This document shows positions 31,116 to 43,100 of a stretch of 60,597 nucleotides of DNA, piece after piece. Source of the stretch: Candidatus Methanomethylophilaceae archaeon. Lineage in GTDB: Archaea; Thermoplasmatota; Thermoplasmata; Methanomassiliicoccales; Methanomethylophilaceae. The stretch's first letter is position 1, and each line of letters opens with the position of its first letter. The notes beneath the pieces are model-generated. The model saw nothing but the letters and a program-made list of their open reading frames with translations. It searched no databases and was not told where the DNA came from. A program made the position numbers and the translations under genes. Where the stretch lies: contig CALUOK010000014.1 in assembly GCA_944322255.1 (NCBI GenBank), forward strand, positions 1-60,597. The letters run 5' to 3'.

Positions 31116-34100
31116 TCAGACCTCCTCCTCCTCGGAGTTCTCCACCTGGCGGTTGTAGTGCCACCACATGACGGCCATGACCGCCAGGGTCAGGGCCAGG
31201 GCGACGACGCACCATCCGCACAGGTCGCCGAGGACCAGCAGGACGGCATCGACGACCAGGGCGACCAGGGTTCCCATCCAGGCCAGCCTGTCGTACTCTC
31301 CCTCCCTGTGGACCAGGAGCAGGAACAGCATGTAGACCACCAGGACCAGGACGATGACGATCCAGGTGTAGCACCTGTCGCCGTCTCCGACCGCAGCCTC
31401 CCCGCCCTCGACGGCGGGCCTGACCAGCTCGGGTCCGACAGTGACGGTGAAGTCCCCGGCGGGCACCTTGACGGTCAGGGAGTAGTCCTTCTCCGGGTCC
31501 AGTCCGGTCCAGGTCATGTCCTCGCCGGTTCCGACCACCTGGATGGCCCCTCCGGGTCCGGGCACGGGGTTGCCGTCCTCGTCGGTGACGATGTAGATCA
31601 GTCCCTCCTCGGTGGGTACGGTCAGGGTGGTGCCGTCCTCGCCCGAGGTCACATCCCCGGTTCCGGGCATGGAGGGCACCTCGGGGAACGTGGCCCCTCC
31701 GATGACCTCTCCGTCGCCCTCCGTTCCCTGGTCCCTCTCGATCACCTGGAACGAGGTTCCGGGTGCGATGGGTCCAAGCAGCAGCGAGCCGCTGCCGTCC
31801 TCGGGGGTCCATCCGACGATGAGGCTTCCGTCGTCGCCCACCACGGCGTACTCCTTGCCGGGGGTGGTGGTGACCTTGACGAAGCATCCCTCGTCCGTCA
31901 CCACACCGCCCACGGCTGGCTCCCTGGCAGGCTTGACGTGCACCGGGCCGGTCTCCAGCTGGAAGATGCCGTCCTCGGTCTCGGCGTATATGTAGTAGTC
32001 CTCCTCAGGGTCCAGTCCGGACCAGGTGACCTCGCCTCCGGTCCCCTCGACCCACACCTGTCCGTCCGGGCCGAGCACGGGGTTGCCGTGGGAGTCCACG
32101 ACCTGGTACCTGACGCCCTCGTCGGTGTCGACGGTGACGGTGGTGTCGGTGCTGCCGACGATGTCGGCCACAGGCTTGGCGGGCACGGTGAACTCCTCCT
32201 CGACGGTGGTCTCGTTGGAGCCTGCGGGCCTGCTGACGACCTTGTAGTCCTCCCCGAACTCCAGTCCGGAGAAGTCGGCTGAGCCCTCGGTTCCGGGGAC
32301 CCATCCGCCCACGACGTTTCCGTTCGAGTCGACGACCGCGTACTCCCTGGAGGGATCCATGTTGTCAACGGTGACTGTCACACGGTCGTTGGTCGCCTGT
32401 CCAGTGACGGTGACCTCGTGGGTTCCCGTCTTCACGGTCTCGGGGCCGAACAGCAGGGCGTCCTCGCCCTCGCCGGTCTGGATCCAGAGGAAGTAGTCCT
32501 CGGACGGGTCCAGTCCGGGCCAGGTGACGTCCCCTCCGGTTCCTGTGACCCACACCTCGCCGTTGGGGCCGGGGATGGAGTTGCCGTCCTTGTCGGTCAG
32601 CATGTACTTCTTGTTGGAGTCCTCGGTGGTGACCGTCAGGCTGTCGCTGTCGGAGGTCACCCTGGACGGCATGATCGGGACGTCCACGTTCTTGTCGTAG
32701 ACGGTCTCGCCCGTCGCGGGGTCCCTTCCCTCGATCACGTAGTCGCCCTCGGGGAGCGGTCCGAAGGACACCTGCCCGTCTGTCGGCGAGGTCCAGTCGA
32801 ACACTACGTTGCCGTTCTCGTCGACCACGCGATACTCCCATCCGTTCTCGTCGTCCACGTGTATGTACACCTGGTCGTGCTTGGTGATGCCGGTGACGTT
32901 CGCGTCCATGGGCGGCCTGACCATCTGTGGTCCGACTTCCAGCTTCATTCCGTCCTTCTCGGACGTTGCGGTTGCGTAGTAGGTCTCGTTGGGGTCCAGT
33001 CCGGACACGGTGTGCTCGGATCCGTCGCCGGTGAAGGTGGCGACCACCTTTCCGGCGGAGTCGGTGATCTCGTACCTGACACCCTGCTCGGTGGCGATGG
33101 TGACGCTCTCGGAAGATGTTCCGGTGACCACGATCTCCGGCTCCTCCGGCGTCTCCACGGTCTCCTCGACGGTGACGGTGGTGGATCCGGGGGCCCTGCT
33201 GACGACCTCGTAGTCCTGTCCGGGCTCCAGGGGACCGAACACGATCTCCCCGGTACCGGACTCCCACTCGGGGTAGACCAGGTTGCCGGACTCGTCGCGG
33301 ATGTTGTACTCCTTTCCGGCCTCGGGCTTGACGGTGATGTAGATCTTGTCATCGTCGCCAATCTCCGGGTCGACGTCTGTGCCGGACGAGGTGCCTCCTC
33401 CGCCTCCGCCGTGGGACGGGTTGTCGGGTTCCGGCTCCGGTTCAGGTTCCGGTTCGACTGGTTCCGGACTCGGCGGGTTGGTGCTGTTGGAAGTGTTGAC
33501 GTTGCTGGGTCCGGAACCTCCGGTGTATCCGGGATCGCCGCTGACGGACATTCCGGGGCTGCCTCCCTGACCGGGAACCATGGAGCCTCCGGTGGCTGCG
33601 GGCCTGAACCCTGCGTTGGGTCCGACGGGCTTGGAACCCGTTCCTCCGTTGCCTCCTGCCCCAGAACCGGGGGCGTCGCCTCCGTTGCCTCCGGGGGATC
33701 CCGTGAAGTCGGTGTCCTCGGAGCTGATGGACGAACCGGGGGCGTCCACGGTGTTGCCGGCGTCTCCGCCGTCCCCTCCGTCACCGTCTCCGGCTCCGTC
33801 GCCTCCGTCTCCTCCCTGGCCGGCGACGACATCGGTTCCGTTGCCGTCGGCACCGGGGTTCAGGTCGATGAGACTGTCGCCCTCGATGTCGATGGCGGAT
33901 CCTCCGACGCCTCCGTCGGCCCCGTCCTCCGTGGGTCCGGATGTTCCGTCGTCCTGGTTACCATCGGAGGCGCCCTGGCCTCCCTGGCCTCCGTTGCCTC
34001 CGCCGATCGTTCCGCCGTTGGTCTCGACTCCGGACGGCTTGCCGCCGATTCCGGAACCTCCCTGGCCTCCCTGTCCGGCGGTGGATCCCGGATCATTTCC

Positions 34101-37100
34101 ATCATCACTGGGCGACTGGGCGTCAGCGCCGGTTCCTCCGTCTCCTCCCTGGACGGTTCCGCCGTTGACCTCGACCCTTCCCGTCGTGTCGATTCCGGAG
34201 CCTCCGTTGCCTCCGGGAGCTCCGTCGGCAGGCGTGCCCGTGCTGGAACCGTCGGCTTCAGGACCTCCCTGGCCTCCGTTGCCTCCGGAGACCGTTCCGT
34301 CCTGGTTGACGGTGACATCGGCTCCTCCGGTGATTCCTGAACCTCCGTTGCCTCCGGGGCCGGCGGCGTTGTCGCCTCCGTTGCCTCCGGAGACCGTTCC
34401 GTCCTCGACGGTCACCGGGATGTCGGATTCGATACCGGCACCGCCGGCGCCTCCGGTTCCCTCAGTCGTGGCACCTTCAGAGGTGACCTCGTGTCCGTTG
34501 CCTCCTGTGATGGTCGTGTTGCCATCGACGGTAATCGATCCTCCTGGGACCGAAGGGTCCACGGAGATGGCGGGAGCACCGTCGGGATGGCTGCTGCCGG
34601 AACCGTCGACGAACCCGTCGCCTCCGATGATGTTTCCGCCGCCGGTGATGGTGACGTCCACACCGGTTCCTGCGGGAGTGGTTGTATCGTCGCCTTCGTG
34701 TGTTATCTCGATAGCCGGCTCGCCGGGTTTTCCAGTGATGGTGTGACCGCCTGTGTCGATGACCACCTTCCCGAGGTCGTCGGGGATGGTGAGGGTTCCC
34801 TCAACATCATCCTTCACGGTGATGTGGATGGTTCCGTCGGGATCCTGAGTGACATCCACCTTGTCCTTATCGGCATCAGCCCAACCGTCTGTGATCTCGT
34901 TCTTGATTACATCAAGGCTGCTCTGATCCTTCACTGTGGCTCCGTCGGGTCCGTTGACACCGTCGGCCCCTCCGCTCGGGGAGGTTCCGCCCTGGCCTCC
35001 CTTGGCGGGCTGGCCGTCATCTCCGGCAACACCGGCTCCTGCGGCGCCTCCGTTGCCCGCGGTTCCGGGAGCTCCTGTGACGGATCCCCCGTTGCCTCCG
35101 GGACCGCCCTGTCCGGATCCGGACGCGGTAGGCTTGTCATTAGCATCCGTATTAAGAGAGTCGCCTCCGGCACCTCCGTCTCCTGCGACGGCCGATCCGG
35201 GCCTGCTGCCGTTCGGCAGTGTGACGTCTCCGCCGTTCCCTCCCTGGCCTCCGGCACCTCCGTTGGACTCTTCGGAGTCACCACCGTTTCCAGTTCCGCC
35301 GTTTCCGGCGTCGCCTCCGTTGCCTCCGGAGATGACCCCGCCTGTGATCTGGGAACCCGTGGGCGTGGAGACTGGCTTGCCGCCCTGGCCTCCGTTGCCT
35401 CCGCTGCCTCCAGCGCCGAGGTCATTGTCGGCCCCGTTGCCTCCGGCACCTCCGTTGCCTCCTGAGATGTCCGAGTCGGTTGAGTTGATGGTGGTTCCGG
35501 GCGCGGTTCCAGCGCCTCCGTCACCACCGTCGCCTCCGGTGTTGCCTGCACCGTTGTCATCGGTTCCTCCTCCGTTTCCAGCGTCGCCTCCGTTGCCTCC
35601 GACCAGGTCGGACCTGTCGGCGGTCACGTTGGAGGATGGGGCGCTGACAGCGGGACCTCCGTTGCCTCCGTCCCCGCCGGGACCGTCGGAATCGGATGCT
35701 CCGTTGCCTCCGTTGCCTCCGTTGAGCTGGGAGTCGTCTATGTCGACCCTTCCGCCTCCGGTGACGTCCACGGCCGCGCCTCCGTCACCACCGTCGGATC
35801 CGGATCCTGCGAGGGCGTCGCCTCCGTCTCCTGCGTTGACGACACTGTCCTTGATGGTCACGGGCACGGTGGATTCGATTCCAGCGCCTCCCTGGCCACC
35901 TTCCGGCCTCTCGGATGTGCCGCCGGCCCCGTCGCCACCGTTCACGGTGATTCCGGGACCGATGCTGATGGATCCTCCGGCGACGCCGTCTCCGACGGAC
36001 ACTCCGGGCATGCCGTTGCCGTCGGCACCTGTTCCTCCGGAGACCTCCGAGCCTGCGATGGGCTTGCCTTCCTCGTCCTCGCTGACGATGGAAACGTCCG
36101 CACCGGTCCCTCCGTCGACGTGATCGATGGAGATGGCCGGACCGTCAGGGTTCTTCACATCGTTGCCGTTGAGGTCTATGGTGACCTTCCCCACGTTATC
36201 GGGGATGACGATGCCGTTGCTGACTTCGCCGTCGATCTCTATGACGAATCCCTTATCCGGGTCGTACCTGACATCGCTTTTGTCGATATGGAAACCGGTC
36301 TCGGTGTTCGCGCTGTTGACCTTCTCGAGGAAATCGGCTATGCCGTCCTCGGACACGCCGGACACGGCACCGTTTCCGGGCCTGCCCCCCGGGCTTCCGG
36401 TTCCGGCGTTGCCCCCGGTGGTGTTGGAACCTGTTCCGGCGTCACCGCCGTCCCCTCCGGGTCCCTGGACATCGCCGGGACCTTTGCCTCCGTCGCCTCC
36501 GTCGCCTCCGACGGTCTTGTCGGGGGTTCCCGGCCCGGTCTTGTCACCGGCGTCACCGCCGGCTCCGGGCATACCATTACCGGTGGTGGAACCTCCTGCA
36601 CCTCCGTTTCCGGTGGTGACGTTGTCGGGGGTGCTACCGGACGGGACGTTCACCCCGCCTCCGTTGCCTCCGGCCCCGCCCTGGCCGTTATTGGAGTCTC
36701 CTCCGGCCCCGGCGTCACCTCCGGACATGTCGCCGTCGGTGACCGTGACGTTGCCGTCGCTCTCGATGGGGGATGCGCCGTCTCCTCCGTCGCCTCCGCT
36801 GCCGGTTCCGGTTGCGTCGCCTCCCTGGGCTCCGTCTCCTCCGGTAAGGTCGCTGTTGCCGGATGTGACCTTGTCACCGCCGTTCACAGCGTGACCTCCG
36901 TCTCCTCCGTCTCCTCCGCTGCCGGTTCCGGTTGCGTCGCCTCCCTGGGCTCCGTCTCCTCCGGTCGCGGTGGAGTTGTCGATCTCGACTGTCCCGGTCA
37001 CATCGACGGCATCGCCGCCCTGGCCTCCTGTACCGGCCTGACCGTTCTCGGAGTCGCCTCCGACCCCGGCGTTTCCGCCTGTGATGACGGAGTCGTCGAT

Positions 37101-40100
37101 GTCCGTGTCGCCGACGATGGAGGAGATTCCATCCCCACCCGCGCCACCGGCGCCTCCGGGCGTATCGCCCTTGCCGTCGCCTCCTTCGCCTCCCTGGCCT
37201 CCGCCCACGGTGGATCCGTTGGAGACCTCGGCGTCCTGGGCGCCGTCGATTCCGGTTCCGCCCTGACCGCCGTCTCCGGCGGGAGCGGTCCCTGTTCCAT
37301 TACCGCCGTCTCCGGCGTCCCCGCCGGTTACGGTGGAGTTGTCGACGACCACGTTGTCGGGGTATCCAGACACTCCGGATCCTCCGTTCCCTCCGTCGGA
37401 GCCAGGAGCTTCATTGCCATCGGCCTTCCCGCCCCCGTCTCCTCCGGAGACCTCGGATCCTCCCGAGATTGTGACATCGCCTCCGTCGGTGACGATTCCG
37501 TCGCCTCCGTCACCGGACACGACCTTGTCAGAGCCTGTCGTGGAGCCGTACCCTCCGTCTCCTCCGGAGACCTTTCCTCCATCGGTGACGGTGACGTCCT
37601 CTGTGGTCTCTATACCGGCGCCTCCGGCGCCTCCGTTGCCGTTCTGGGAACTGCCTCCGTCTCCTCCGGAGACCTTTCCCCCATCGGTGACGGTGATCGG
37701 GACGTCGGCGTCGATTCCCGCGCCTCCGGCTCCCGCGTTACCGTCCTCGAGCGGAGAGCCTGCTCCTGCGCCGTCTCCTCCTACCACCTCGACTCCGCCG
37801 TTGACGGTGATCGAGCCGTTGGGGACTGTGGGGTCCACGGATATGGCAGGGGAACCGTCGGGATGGCTGTCGCTGGGATTCTCCGTGTCCATGAAACCGT
37901 CTCCGCCGGTGATGGTGCCGCCGACGGTGGGGTTGCTGTTGATGATGTCCACGACCACGCCGGTTCTGGCGGGTGCGTCTTCCCCAGCAGGTACGTGTAC
38001 GACCTCGATGGCGGGCTCACCTGGCTTTCCGGCGATATTGTGCCCGTTCATGTCGACTGTGACCTTGCCCAGGTCGTCGGGGATCGTGAGTGTTCCCTCG
38101 ATGTCGTCCTCCAGTTTGATCACATATCCCTTCTCGGGATCGAACGTGACTGTCACGTCCTTCTTGTCCTCGTCAGAGAGTCCTTCTGTGATTCTGTCTA
38201 TGGCCCCCTCAAGACCTTCATCTGAGGGTGCCTGAGGGGCGGATGTTCCACTGTTTCCATTGTTTCCGGGTGCTGCATCATTACTAGATGTTCCGGCCGT
38301 TCCACCGGCACCTCCGTTTCCTTCATCGGAGTTTCCGCCAGAACCGCCGTTTCCAGATGACCCTGTGGCCCCGTTGCCTCTACCTCCGGCCCCTCCGGCA
38401 CCGCCGTCTGTATCGGTACCGTGTCCGGCACCTCCACTGCCTCCGTCGCCGGCGGAACCCCTGTCGGTGTCTCCTCCGGCTCCTCCGGCTCCTCCAGTGG
38501 CGGCAGGTTTGTCGTCAGGTTCACTCTGAGAACCAGTGTTGGTGGCATTGCCGCCGGCACCTCCGTCTCCGGCTGAGACATCGGTGGAGTTGCCTGCACC
38601 GGTGATCAATCCTCCGTCACCTCCATTGCCTCCGACATGATTGCCATCCGACGCTTCTGATGATGGAGTTTCATTGGCAGGTCCGTTGACGGTTCCGTTG
38701 CCTCCGTCGCCTCCGGACCCGGATTCGACGACGTCAGCATGGCTTCCACTACCGATCGATATGTCTCCGCCGTCTCCTCCGTTACCTCCGAAGCCGTTGT
38801 CGGTTATGGAGCCTCCCTCCGGCACAGTAGCCTGGGTCCCGTCGCCTCCGTTTCCTCCGTCCCCGGACACGACCTTGTCGGGTGAGCTGTTATTCGGGAT
38901 TGAGACGTCGCCTCCGTTTCCTCCGTTTCCACCGGCTGCACCGTTTCCTCCGTTTCCTCCGTTTCCACCGGCTATGTCGCCACCGGTGATCGAATCCGAG
39001 CTGGTAGAATCTGCATCCTTGTCAATGGGAGATCCACCGTCGCCTCCGTTTCCAGCGGTTCCATTGGAAGCGTCGCCTCCGTTTCCTCCGTTTCCTCCGG
39101 TGAAATCCGTATTATCGGAGTCGAGGGTGCCGCTTCCGGTAATGGCGTCGCCTCCGTTTCCTCCGGCGCCTCCATTCTGGTTCTCGCCAGTGGCGTCGTT
39201 TCCATCGCCTCCGTTTCCTCCGGATACGGTGGAGTCGTCGATCTGGACGTTACCACCGGTGTTGATGCCGGAACCTCCGTTCCCGGAAGGAGTTCCTGAT
39301 GTGCTGGCACTGTTGTTTCCGGCCCCACCGTCGCCTCCTGTGATGTGGGAGTCGTCGATGTCGATGTTCGGACTGCCAGAATCTGTTGATATTCCTGATC
39401 CTCCATTGCCGCCAGCACCGGATCCGGAGCTTCCTCCGTTACCTCCGGTGATGGTGGATCCGTCGGAGTCTATGTCGCTGGGAGTACCGGAGATTCCGTC
39501 GCCTCCGTTTCCGCCGGCTCCGGAACCTATGTTGTTACCACCGTTCCCTCCCTGGACAGCGGAGTCCTCCACAGTTACGGTACCGCCGTTGGATTCGATT
39601 CCGGATCCTCCCTCGGCAGCACCGGCCCCGCCGGAGCTCTTTCCTGCATCGCCTCCAGTGACAGAACCGTTGTTCTTGACGGTGACATCGGATGAGGATG
39701 CGATTCCATCCCCGCCTGCGCCACCAGTCTGCCCGTCGCCTCCGTTTCCACCGTTGACCACACCGCCGTTGACGGTGATTGGGATGCCCAGATCTATTCC
39801 GGCGCCTCCGGTCCCTCCGGTTCCAGATGCAGCATCGTAGCCGTCGCCTCCGTTGACGACGACGCCGGGTCCGACGGTGATGGAACCCTCGTTCGAGAAA
39901 CCGTCTTCCGCGGATATCGCGGGAGAACCTGCAGGACTTTCTGATGTCCCGTCTCCACCGTTGATCGAACCTCCTACAGAGGGCCTGCTGTTGACGATGT
40001 CGACAGCCGTTCCATTTCCATTCTCGGAACCGAACTCGATGGCCGGCTTGCCGGGCTCTCCGTTGATGTCGTGACCGTTCAGGTCGATGGTGACCTTGCC

Positions 40101-43100
40101 CCAGGTGTCGGGGATGTGGAGTGTGCCGTCGTAGTCGTCCTCCAGCTTGATCACGTATCCCTTCTCGGGGTCGTAAGTGATCTCGATGCCGTCGGATCCG
40201 GGATAGATAGCATCCTCGTTGTCTACAAGGTCCTGATAGATGTCATCGACGGTCGTGCCACTCTGCCCGTCTTCGACGGGCGCTGAGGGCACTGTGGTGC
40301 CGGGACGTCCCTGTGTATTGTCAGAACCTGTTCCTCCGTGTCCGGGTTTTCCTCCGGGAGCGCTGTCCCCGCCGTTTCCGGGCTTTCCGGTCGAGCCAGA
40401 ATCGATGCTTCCTCCGGTTCCACCGTTTCCTGGCTTCGCACTGTCGGATTCGCCTGTTGCCGTTCCTCCGGTTCCTCCGTTTCCGGCGTCCGCGTTGGAT
40501 GCCTCTCCTCCGGTTCCTCCGGTTCCTCCGGTTCCGTCGTTGGCAGTTCCTCCGTTTCCGCCGTCACCGGCAGTTGCATCGGAAGGCTTGCTGTTCTCCG
40601 GGAGCTTGACGGACCCTCCGGTTCCTCCGGTTCCTCCGTTACCGGAGGTGGATTTGTCGGGTTCGTCGCCCGGAGTGCCGCCGGAACCTCCGTTTCCGCC
40701 GTTTCCTCCGGTGATGATTCCGCCAGCGATCTGGGAGTCGCCCATGTCGATGGAGCCCTCAGACGTAGGCCACTCTATCGCGGATCCGCCGTTACCACCG
40801 TTTCCGCCTACGTCATCTTCGGTTCCTGTTTCTTCTTTGTCGCCCTTGGAGTCTCCACCGTCGCCTCCGGCTCCACCGCCTATCACGGTGTCCTTGCCGC
40901 CTATGTCGACGTCGTTGCCTCCGGATATGGCGGAACCTCCGTCGCCTCCGGACGGGGCCTTGCCGGTGTCGACGCTGCCCGCATCGCCTCCGGCTCCTCC
41001 GTTGACCTGGGAGTTCCCGGTGCCAGAGGTGTCCACGGATGCGTTGCCCTTGATCGCGTCGCCTCCGTTGCCTCCGTTACCGGTGTTGATTTCACCATCC
41101 ACAGAGCCGGCGATGCTGCCGCCTCCTCCCTGGCCTCCGGCTCCTCCGGTGACCTCGGATCCGCCTGTGACCGTGGTTGTTCCGGCTGTGCCGGCATCCT
41201 CTTTCGATTCGCCGTCAGGGATGTTGTCGACGGCTGTTCCGCCGTCGCCTCCGTTTCCTCCGGTACCATTCTCGGAGTCGCCTCCGTTTCCGGCTGAGCC
41301 TCCGGACACCGTGGAGCCGTCGATGGTGACGTCCACACCTGATACCGATCCGTCTGGCACATTGACGGCGGAACCTCCGCTTCCGCCGTCTCCTCCGTCG
41401 TTGGGGACGTCTGTCTCTTCTTCTTTATGGGAGCCGCTTCCGTCGCCTCCCTGGCCTCCGCTTCCTCCGGAGACCTCGGAGCCGTTGGTTATGTCCACGG
41501 GACCCTCGGAGACGATCGCGTCGCCTCCGTCGCCCGCCTGGCCGCCGTCGGCTGTGGTTGAATCGGTTCCGTCGCCTCCGTTTCCTCCGGAGACGTCAGA
41601 GTCGTCCACCACGACGGAGTCGGGATAGGAACCGACCTCCTGCGATTCACCACCATCTCCGACCGTGGTGGTCACTCCGGAAACCGCAGAGCCACCGTCG
41701 CCTCCCGATATTCCGGGCACAGTGACGGCGCCCTCTCCTTCGCCTGTGGTCTCTCCGCTGCCTCCGTTTCCTCCGGAAACCTCGGAGCCGTTGGTTATGT
41801 CCACGTTGCCTCCGGCGTTGATGGCGTCTCCTCCGGTTCCACCGGTTCCACCGATGCCGTCACCGTCGGCGATGTCGCCTCCGTTTCCTCCGGAGACCTT
41901 TCCGTCGTCGACGGATACGTCCCCGCCTGTGACGATACCGCTGCCTCCGGTTCCACCGGCGTTGCCATCGCCCTCGATGCCCTTTCCACCGTCGCCTCCG
42001 ATGACCTGGCCGCCGTCCTCGACTGTGACCTGGGTCCCTCCGGAGATCACTGTTTCACCTTCGACGGTACCGATGCCGATGTACCCGTCGATTCCGGCTC
42101 CGCCGTTCCCGGGAGTAGTTTGGGTGGAATTCGCGTCTCCACCAGATCCTCCCTGAACGACTGCATCTCCGGTAACCGTGATGCTGCAATCTGGAGAATC
42201 CACCAAGATTCCTGCGGACCCGTCGGTGGCAGCAGAATCGTCGCTGGCATCGGAGCCGTCCGAACCGATTACGGATCCGGGTCCGTTGATGACGAGATCT
42301 GTTCCGGTGGCGACGTCCGAACCCTGGTTCTCTTCTTTTACATCGTCGTTGATGGTGATGGCGGGCTCCCCTTCGTTGTTGCTGATGGTGTGTCCGTTGA
42401 GGTTCACTGTGACGTCACCGAGGGAGCCGGAGATCGTGACGGATTCTCCGATGTTCCCGTTCACATCAACGACGAATCCCGATTCGGAGTCGCCTGTCAC
42501 AGTGACGTTGTCACCGAAAGCCTCCTTCAGCATGTCCATGATGGAATCGTTGAAGACCTTGTCAACAGCCCCGATGAGGGAATCCATGCTGACAGGCCCA
42601 TCCGTTGGATAGGTCACTTCCTCGAGTGCATCGGTGATGGATTGCTTGATATTACTAACAGTCTCTTCATCGAATCCGAAGTCGTTGAGGATGTGCTCCA
42701 GCTTCTCCTGCATCTCGGCCTTGTAGCTGTTGAGCACCTGCTGGCCGATGTCGATCACCGACACGTCCCCGTTGGGCAGCTCGAACCTGGCGTTGCCCCG
42801 GTCGTCGGTGGCTATGGTGTGAGCAGGGATGGATTCGGTTCCGTCGAACATCACGCGGTTGCCGTTGACGTCCGTGACGTAGGTCCCGGCCCCGGCCATG
42901 ATGTCCGTGCCTGCCCCTTCTACGAGACCATCAGTTCTCCCTTCTCTGTCCGTCTCGTGGATTATGAAGTAGCTGTCTTCATAGGTTCCGCTGCTTCCAT
43001 CTGTTGTGAGTGTTCCGGTGATTGACACATCCACTTTGCCGTCTCCGGTTATTGTGTAATCCTGGGAGGCCCATGGATTTGTACCGGTTGTCTCACCCGA

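Noticed and set aside
32418-38235. Very long plus-strand open frames (up to about 700 codons) opposite the glycine-rich gene
   Set aside because: Antisense of GGN codons gives CCN, so stops are suppressed. The products are low-complexity Pro/Ser/Val repeats with no domains, while the minus-strand frame has signal peptide, repeats and membrane anchor.
33470-42480. CRISPR-like periodic repeats
   Set aside because: Periodicity is that of GGN codons in a continuous reading frame, without constant repeats and unique spacers.
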